This document shows, piece after piece, positions 6,610 to 11,168 of a stretch of DNA of 11,168 nt. The DNA is from JAYZAP01 sp964645285 (GTDB lineage Bacteria; Pseudomonadota; Alphaproteobacteria; JAAXGF01), in the NCBI GenBank assembly GCA_964645285.1, contig CAZYDR010000117.1:1-11168 (forward strand), in the 5' to 3' direction. Positions within the stretch are counted from its first letter, which is position 1; each line of letters begins with the position of its first letter. Under the pieces are notes generated by a model. It worked only from the letters and a program-made list of their open reading frames with translations, was not told where the DNA came from and made no database searches. A program made the translations under genes and the position numbers.

Positions 6610-7484
6610 GAGGTCTCCGTCGGTTTGAGGGCGATGCGGCCGGTGGAATCGACGCGATGAAGGAACAGCCCGATGTCATTCTCTTCGAGATACTGATCGA
6701 CCGCCTTGCGGGCGCCGTCGAACGAGCCGTAGTCGTCGAGCAACAGGGCACTGCCCGGCGTCATGCGGGGCCACAGGTGGACCAACTCGTGGTAGGTCGA
6801 CTGATACCAGTCCGTATCAAGGCGCAGCAGGGCGATGCGCTCGGGCGCCCGATCGGGCAGGGTGTTCTCGACCTCGCCTTTAACGAACACGACGTTTTCC
6901 ATGGGGTAGCCGGTGGTCGCCATGTTAGCGCGGACCTCGTCGAGGGAGGCGAAAGTCCAGCCGTTGTGGTCTTCACGCTGAAAATGCTCCCAGCGCGAGA
7001 TCATCTCGGCGCCGTCTCGCGAGCGGCGGTCGATATCGCCCGGCTTGGTCATGCCGGCGAAGGTGTCGAACAGATGAATGCGCCGCGATGTTTCGCCCAG
7101 GGCCATCAAGGTACGGGCTATTATCATGCAGCTGCCGCCGCGCCATACCCCGCATTCGACGAAGTCGCCGGCGATGCCCTGGTTGATGACGTGGCGCACC
7201 CCCTGATAGACCGAATGCATGCGCTCGACCGAGGTCATGGTGTATTCCCGGCTCGCCTCGTAGAAGTTGACAAACTCGGGCTCCATGTCGCGGGGTACGT
7301 CGAGGACGCGCCGCTTGGTGTCGAGCTGCGGCAGGCGACGCAAGGTGAAGTCGTAGCCGAACCGGAAGGCCAGCTTTCTCAGCTTCTTGATCACGTGAAA
7401 AACGCCCTTGCCGTCATGCTGTTGCCGCGCGGTCCACAGAGTGCCCTCAATTGCCCCGATGGCAAAGCTATTTTCGGGTGGCAT
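6606..7484 (-). CDS. TylF/MycF-family O-methyltransferase
   Basis: A class I SAM-dependent methyltransferase related to macrocin O-methyltransferases, which methylate sugar hydroxyls in a metal-dependent way. Seen in order: TSVERMHSVYQGVRHV (84-99), the SAM-site GDFVECGVWRGGS (106-118), HLFDTFAGMTKPGD (137-150), RLDTDWYQSTYHEL (221-234) and LLLDDYGSFDGARKAVDQYL (247-266). The acidic pairs D223/D225 and D250/D251 match the metal site of the family. The longest frame starts at ATG 7484, but no ribosome-binding site is visible there and the first 30 codons look less coding-like. GTG 7394, with AAGGGCG 8 nt upstream, would give 262 residues, closer to the family length. Such proteins occur widely outside antibiotic clusters, and no glycosyltransferase or polyketide gene is nearby, so the acceptor is unknown. 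It is co-translated with the dipeptidase. Confidence 0.9.
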   Translation of the reverse strand: MPPENSFAIGAIEGTLWTARQQHDGKGVFHVIKKLRKLAFRFGYDFTLRRLPQLDTKRRVLDVPRDMEPEFVNFYEASREYTMTSVERMHSVYQGVRHVINQGIAGDFVECGVWRGGSCMIIARTLMALGETSRRIHLFDTFAGMTKPGDIDRRSRDGAEMISRWEHFQREDHNGWTFASLDEVRANMATTGYPMENVVFVKGEVENTLPDRAPERIALLRLDTDWYQSTYHELVHLWPRMTPGSALLLDDYGSFDGARKAVDQYLEENDIGLFLHRVDSTGRIALKPTETS

Positions 7485-7492
7485 TCGTTGTA

Positions 7493-7520
7493 CATGGCGG
7501 CCATTCTCTCGACCGCCATG
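7493..7520. promoter_or_regulatory. Perfect inverted repeat in a divergent gap (candidate operator)
   Basis: CATGGCGG (7493-7500) and CCGCCATG (7513-7520) are perfect 8-bp inverted arms separated by 12 bp. They lie between the divergent TylF-type and Methyltransf_17-type genes. Spacing and symmetry fit a dimeric regulator site, but a transcript hairpin or chance is also possible. No regulator gene is in the window. Confidence 0.3.
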
Positions 7521-7553
7521 AATAAACCAGATTTTCCTCGCCGGCTGCCATGA
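7518..7553 (+). CDS. Possible 11-codon leader peptide
   Basis: ATG 7518 to TGA 7551-7553 encodes MNKPDFPRRLP. Its stop overlaps the methyltransferase start at 7550 by ATGA, a layout typical of translational coupling. It has no clear Shine-Dalgarno sequence, so it may be chance. Confidence 0.2.
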   Translation: MNKPDFPRRLP

Positions 7554-8038
7554 GCAGGCTCGATTACGCCATCGGGCGGCTCAAGACCTGTCGCGCCTGT
7601 CTCGATCACGCCATTGCCGAGGTCGGCGGTTTGCCCGGTCCGATACTCGAACTCGGCCTCGGCAACGGCCGGACCTTCGATCATCTGCGCAAGGCCCTGC
7701 CCGGCCGCGAGGTGTTCGTGTTCGAGCTTGAGGTCGCCGCCCATCCCGATTGTATCCCCGATGACGATCATCTGTTGCTCGGCGACATTGCCGACACCCT
7801 GCCCCGGGCGGTCGAGCGCTTCGCCGGCCAGGTGCCGCTGTTCCATGCCGACGTGGACAGCTTCGACCGCGAGATCAACGCCGGTATTGCTGCCCAGATC
7901 GAGCCCTTCGTGCTGCAATTGGTGCGGCCCGAAGGCCTGGTGGTAACCAGCGTCGCCTTCCCAAACCTCGAACCTTATCCACTGCCCGACGATACTATCA
8001 CCGACACCTATTTCATGTACCGCCCCGTCGCGGTTTAG
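7550..8038 (+). CDS. Small SAM-dependent methyltransferase (Methyltransf_17-like)
   Basis: A compact 162-residue protein. The glycine-rich SAM motif PILELGLGNGRTFDHLR (31-47) is preceded by a short helical N-terminus (RLDYAIGRLKTCRACLDHAI). It is followed by VFVFELEVAAHPDCIPDDD (56-73), LLLGDIADTLP and VPLFHADVDSFD (95-106). These features and the length agree with the single-domain family known as Methyltransf_17, recalled from memory of the family rather than a search. Substrate and biological role are unknown. It diverges from the TylF-type gene and converges on the ABC permease operon, separated from it by repeat copy 3. The ATG at 7550 has only a weak ribosome-binding site, so coupling to a short upstream frame (7518-7553) is possible. 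Confidence 0.8.
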   Translation: MSRLDYAIGRLKTCRACLDHAIAEVGGLPGPILELGLGNGRTFDHLRKALPGREVFVFELEVAAHPDCIPDDDHLLLGDIADTLPRAVERFAGQVPLFHADVDSFDREINAGIAAQIEPFVLQLVRPEGLVVTSVAFPNLEPYPLPDDTITDTYFMYRPVAV

Positions 8039-8065
8039 CCCGGCGGAGAATAATTAAGTAAGGCG

Positions 8066-8185
8066 TCCCCATAATTGCCGGCCATTGGCTTTCTTCCAGC
8101 CCGCGACCGCGGGCCGCCGACCGTTCGGCGGTATCCTGCGTGACAATTGAACGCCCATCGGTCATTGCTTCAATGACCGATGGTA
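8066..8185 (-). repeat. Dispersed multi-hairpin repeat, copy 3 (inverted; A-B-C clear, D degenerate)
   Basis: It lies between convergent genes, beginning 3 bp after the permease stop codon on the minus strand. Hairpin A is the best of all copies: CCATCGGTCATTG (8155-8167) with CAATGACCGATGG (8171-8183), a perfect 13-bp stem with a 3-nt loop. Linker TTGAACGC. Hairpin B: CCGCCGA (8114-8120) with TCGGCGG (8125-8131). Hairpin C: GCCCGCG (8099-8105) with CGCGGGC (8108-8114). The distal part (8066-8090, containing GCCGGCCATTGGC) may be a degenerate D hairpin. No T-run follows hairpin A, so it is not a canonical intrinsic terminator, although its position after the stop would suit transcript-end protection. 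Confidence 0.83.
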
Positions 8186-9379
8186 CTACTTATAAGGATC
8201 GGCCGCGTCGCGCAGGCCGTCGCCGGCGAAGTTGAAGGCGAGGATGACCAGGATGACCGGCGCCACCGGCAGGATCAGCCAGGGGTAAAGCGCCACCACG
8301 TTGATGTTCTGGGCCTCGTTCAATAGCACGCCCCAGCTGGTGACCGGTGGGCGCAGGCCGAGGCCGAGGAAGCTCAGCGCCGTCTCGCCGAGGATCATCG
8401 CCGGAATGGAAAGCGTCGCCGAGGCGATCAGGTGGCTCATAAAGCCGGGCAGCAGATGGCGCTCGATAATGCGCCGGGGCCGCGCCCCCATGAGCTGGGC
8501 GGCGGTGCAGTAGTCTTCTTCGCGCAGCGCCAGCAGCTTGGAGCGCACGGCGCGGGCCAGACTGGTCCAGTCGAGCAGACCCAGCAGGGCGCTGATGCCG
8601 AAGAATATGAATATCGGACTCCAGGTCACCGGCATGATCGCCGACAGGGCCATCCACAGGGGCAGCTCGGGGAACGAGCGAATAATCTCGATGACCCGCT
8701 GGATGATGTTGTCGATCAGGCCGCCGTAATAACCGGCGATGCCGCCGATAACCACCCCGAGAGTGAAGCTGATGACGATGCCGATGAGGCCGATGGTCAA
8801 CGATATGCGCGCCCCATAGATGATGCGCGACAACATATCCCGGCCCAGGCGGTCGGTGCCGAAAAGGAACAGGGTCGAGCCTTCGGCCGGGCAAACCAGG
8901 TGGAAACTGCCGGGAACCACGCCCCAGAACTCGTAGGAATCGCCGAGACAGAAAAACCGCAGAGGATAGACCTTGGCGGTATCCTCGCCGTACTCGCGGC
9001 GCAGGTTCTCCATGTTCAGGGTATAGGTCCAGCCATAGACGAAGGGCCCGACGAACTCGCCATCGTTGAATAGATGGACCGATTGGGGCGGCGCATAGAT
9101 GTACTGCGAATTCTTGCTGTGCAGATCGTAGGGCGCCAGAATTTCGCTGATCAGGGTAGAGCCGTACATGATCAGCAGCACGGCGCCGAAGAAGATCGCC
9201 AGGCGGTGGCGCTTAAGCTTCCACCACATAAGCTGCCACTGGGACGCCATGTAGAAGCGTTCCTGCTCCGGCGTCAGGACTTCGACCGACATGGCATCGA
9301 ATGGCTCGGTGGAGACGAAATGCTTGATCGGCTGCCTGCTGCCGGGTGTCGCCGTGCCGTTCATTGGTGTATCGGTCAT
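8186..9379 (-). CDS. Peptide/nickel-type ABC importer permease (DppC/OppC-like)
   Basis: An inner-membrane permease subunit of 397 residues. A cytoplasmic N-terminal stretch of about 57 residues precedes the first helix (60-82). An unusually long periplasmic loop (about 83-172) ends in the family motif FGTDRLGRDMLSRIIYGARISL (start 173). More helices follow (about 195-217, 240-270, 318-342 and 365-385). The EAA loop that docks the ATPase is EEDYCTAAQLMGARPRRIIE (287-306). The C-terminus, LAFNFAGDGLRDAADPYK, is typical. The loop insert, including PLRFFCLGDSYEFWGVVPG, makes this resemble the YejE-like and extended oligopeptide groups. The ATG overlaps the upstream permease stop (ATGA), so the two subunits are co-translated. 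No ATPase gene follows; the operon ends at repeat copy 3. Confidence 0.92.
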   Translation of the reverse strand: MTDTPMNGTATPGSRQPIKHFVSTEPFDAMSVEVLTPEQERFYMASQWQLMWWKLKRHRLAIFFGAVLLIMYGSTLISEILAPYDLHSKNSQYIYAPPQSVHLFNDGEFVGPFVYGWTYTLNMENLRREYGEDTAKVYPLRFFCLGDSYEFWGVVPGSFHLVCPAEGSTLFLFGTDRLGRDMLSRIIYGARISLTIGLIGIVISFTLGVVIGGIAGYYGGLIDNIIQRVIEIIRSFPELPLWMALSAIMPVTWSPIFIFFGISALLGLLDWTSLARAVRSKLLALREEDYCTAAQLMGARPRRIIERHLLPGFMSHLIASATLSIPAMILGETALSFLGLGLRPPVTSWGVLLNEAQNINVVALYPWLILPVAPVILVILAFNFAGDGLRDAADPYK

Positions 9380-10374
9380 CGGCTCGCCCCCCCCTGCAGG
9401 CGAATGCGCGGGTCGAGCATGGCCAGGGCCAAATCCGACATCAGTACCCCGACCACCGTGAGGGTGGCGAGGAACATGAGAAACGAGCCGGCGAGGTACA
9501 TATCCTGGCTTTGCAGGGACGACACCATCATGGGTCCGGTGGTCGGCAACGACAGCACCACGGCGACCAGAGCCTCGCCCGAGATGATCGCCGGCAGCAT
9601 GGACCCGATATCGGCGATGAAGAAGTTAAGCGCCACCCGGAAGGGATATTTGAGCAACAGGCGGAGCGGCGGCAGACCCTTGGCCCGGCCGGTGACCACA
9701 TATTGCTTTTCGAGCTCGTCGAGCATGTTGGCGCGCAGCCGGCGAATCATGCCGGCGGTGCCGGCGGTACCGATGACGATCACGGGAATCCACAAATGCT
9801 CAAGCACCGACACCGCCTTGGCCCAGGACCAGTCCTGGCCGATAAACTCGGCGTCCATCAAACCGCCGATCTCGGTGCCGAAAATCACCCGGGCGAAATA
9901 GAGCAGCACCAGGGCGAGCAGGAAGTTGGGTGTCGCCAGGCCGATGAAGCCGATGAAGGTCAGGCCGTAGTCACCCCAACTGTACTGATGGGTCGCCGTG
10001 TAGAGGCCGATGGGAAAGGCGATCAGCCAGGTGAAGACCATGGTGACGTAGGAAATCATGAAGGTCAGCAACAGGCGGTCACCAACCACTTCGCTGACCG
10101 GCAGGCGGTACTCGAAGGAAAACCCTAAATCTCCGTGCAGCATGCCGAACAGCCAATGGGCGTATTGTTCGATGATGGGTTTGTCGAAGCCGTACTGCGC
10201 GCGCAGGAACTCGATGTACTCCCAGTCAGGTTCCTCACCGGTGCTAATCATCTCGTTAATCATGGTGTCGAGGTAATCACCGGGCGGTAACTGGATGATG
10301 ACAAAGACGATGAGGCTGATCACCAACAACGTCGGAATCATCACCAGCAGCCGGTGAATGATGTAACGAAACAT
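9376..10374 (-). CDS. Peptide/nickel-type ABC importer permease (DppB/OppB-like)
   Basis: An inner-membrane permease of 332 residues, the partner of the DppC-like subunit. It starts with the conserved first helix (MFRYIIHRLLVMIPTLLVIS, residues 1-20, extending to about 29) and PPGDYLD. The periplasmic segment LRAQYGFDKPIIEQYAHWL and GDLGFSFEYRLPV follow, then helices near 104-125, 138-162, 194-210, 253-275 and 298-320. The EAA loop is EKQYVVTGRAKGLPPLRLLL (222-241). The family end DPRIRLQGG is present. It is separated by 3 bp from the stop of the substrate-binding gene and overlaps the next permease by 4 bp, so all three form one operon. The imported solute (oligopeptide, dipeptide, opine or similar) is not identifiable from this subunit. 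Confidence 0.93.
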   Translation of the reverse strand: MFRYIIHRLLVMIPTLLVISLIVFVIIQLPPGDYLDTMINEMISTGEEPDWEYIEFLRAQYGFDKPIIEQYAHWLFGMLHGDLGFSFEYRLPVSEVVGDRLLLTFMISYVTMVFTWLIAFPIGLYTATHQYSWGDYGLTFIGFIGLATPNFLLALVLLYFARVIFGTEIGGLMDAEFIGQDWSWAKAVSVLEHLWIPVIVIGTAGTAGMIRRLRANMLDELEKQYVVTGRAKGLPPLRLLLKYPFRVALNFFIADIGSMLPAIISGEALVAVVLSLPTTGPMMVSSLQSQDMYLAGSFLMFLATLTVVGVLMSDLALAMLDPRIRLQGGASR

Positions 10375-10377
10375 GTG

Positions 10378-11168
10378 CTAGCGCCGGTCTTCGGTGTACC
10401 AGAAGCTATCCGGCCGGTAGATGCCGAAATAGGCGCCCGGGTCCCAGTTCCAAATGCCCGTCGCGGGGACGTTCCGCAGCGAATTGTTGACCACCACTGG
10501 CTGGGGTACGCCGTTGACGATGCCGATGGTGAAGGTTTGCTCACTGTGGATCTTCAGCATGCGATGCCAAATGCCTTCCCGTTCGGCACCGTCGCTGGCC
10601 ACCCGCCAGGCCTCGTTGAGGTCAGCGAGTTCCTGAACGATGTCCATTTCGATGGCCAGACCGGATTGGCCACTGGTCTCGTAGAACTTGCCCCACTTGG
10701 ACCATTGCAGATGCATTTGCTCCGTCGGTGCCAGTTCGCCCGGGCTCATGGCTGCGGTGGGCACGCCGTTGATAATGCCCGACCACACTGACATGACCGA
10801 ACTACCGGCGAACACTCGGTTGCGGAACACCTCCCGTTGGGAGGGCTTAATGAATAACTCGATGCTAATCTTCCGCCAGTCATCTTGGATCAGTTCCAGC
10901 ACGTCGGTTTCCTCGGTGCTTTCGCCGGCGGTTTCCACCACGATATCGATGGGCCGGCCGTCGGCCATTAACCGTACGCCACGGTCATCCCGTTTTGTCA
11001 GACCCATGTCGTCCAGCAGCGCATTGGCCTGGTCAACGTCCAGCGTGGCCCAGGAACTCTGGTACTCCGGCTTGAATAGCGGGCTTTCCTGGAGCACCGT
11101 ATTGTTGCCTTCCCGCGCCAGGCCGAAAAAGATCACCTGGTTGATCTGGGTACGATCTATGGCGAGGG
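10378..11168 (-). CDS. Family 5 ABC extracellular solute-binding protein, C-terminal part (5' end outside window)
   Basis: The frame is open from the window edge to TAG at 10380-10378, giving the last 263 residues. It begins LAIDRTQINQVIFFGLAREG, which matches the conserved region of SBP_bac_5 proteins where the recruited ligand-binding lobe starts. The segments DQANALLDDMGLTKRDDRG, IELFIKPSQREVFRNRVFAG and the aromatic end WDPGAYFGIYRPDSFWY also fit the family. An apparent internal start at GTG 11136 is not the gene start, because conserved sequence continues upstream of it. The missing N-terminal half should carry the signal peptide. The protein captures the solute in the periplasm and hands it to the two permeases encoded 3 bp downstream. 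Confidence 0.9.
   Translation of the reverse strand, partial: LAIDRTQINQVIFFGLAREGNNTVLQESPLFKPEYQSSWATLDVDQANALLDDMGLTKRDDRGVRLMADGRPIDIVVETAGESTEETDVLELIQDDWRKISIELFIKPSQREVFRNRVFAGSSVMSVWSGIINGVPTAAMSPGELAPTEQMHLQWSKWGKFYETSGQSGLAIEMDIVQELADLNEAWRVASDGAEREGIWHRMLKIHSEQTFTIGIVNGVPQPVVVNNSLRNVPATGIWNWDPGAYFGIYRPDSFWYTEDRR

Noticed and set aside
6657..7553. A 298-codon plus-strand open frame opposite the TylF-type gene.
   Set aside because: It has no recognisable motif and is a shadow of a well-supported methyltransferase on the other strand.
5443..8038. The TylF-type gene as a sign of a macrolide biosynthetic cluster.
   Set aside because: No polyketide synthase, glycosyltransferase or deoxysugar genes are present, and TylF-like proteins are common outside such clusters.

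Overview
The window is GC-rich, densely packed bacterial DNA. The protein types and codon choice suggest an alphaproteobacterium, probably Rhodospirillales-like. That is an inference from protein character, not a database match. Apart from the left edge it reads as an ordinary chromosomal housekeeping and transport region. No phage, CRISPR array, tRNA or rRNA was seen.

Layout. Positions 1-465 are mostly gene-poor, with minus-strand remnants and a possible gene start running off the left edge. Positions 466-663 hold a truncated IS3-type orfA. A minus-strand MFS permease (673-1932) follows. A plus-strand cluster comes next: an MBL-fold hydrolase (2134-2967), a SAM-methyltransferase-like protein (2978-3817) and a membrane-anchored class III nucleotide cyclase (3887-5236). 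Then comes a minus-strand pair joined by an ATGA overlap: a TylF-type O-methyltransferase (7484-6606) and an M19 dipeptidase (6609-5443). A small plus-strand methyltransferase (7550-8038) diverges from that pair. The right end is a minus-strand peptide/nickel-type ABC importer operon: substrate-binding protein (cut by the window edge), DppB-like permease and DppC-like permease (8186-8188 stop).

The most unusual content is not a gene. A dispersed, multi-hairpin intergenic repeat occurs at 1888-2014, 5237-5425 (two units arranged tail to tail) and about 8066-8185. Each complete unit is an ordered series of hairpins (A-B-C-D) with near-inverted ends. Several stems differ between copies by paired changes that keep base-pairing, so the folded form appears to be conserved. 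The repeats fill the gaps between convergent or divergent genes. One copy lies over the annotated 5' end of the MFS gene and appears to supply its Shine-Dalgarno-like sequence, GTG codon and first 15 or so codons.

Functionally, the cyclase cluster may be a small signalling unit, with the MBL hydrolase as a speculative partner. The dipeptidase and the peptide-type importer both point to peptide or amino-acid scavenging. Three unrelated methyltransferase-type proteins lie within 5 kb, with unknown substrates.
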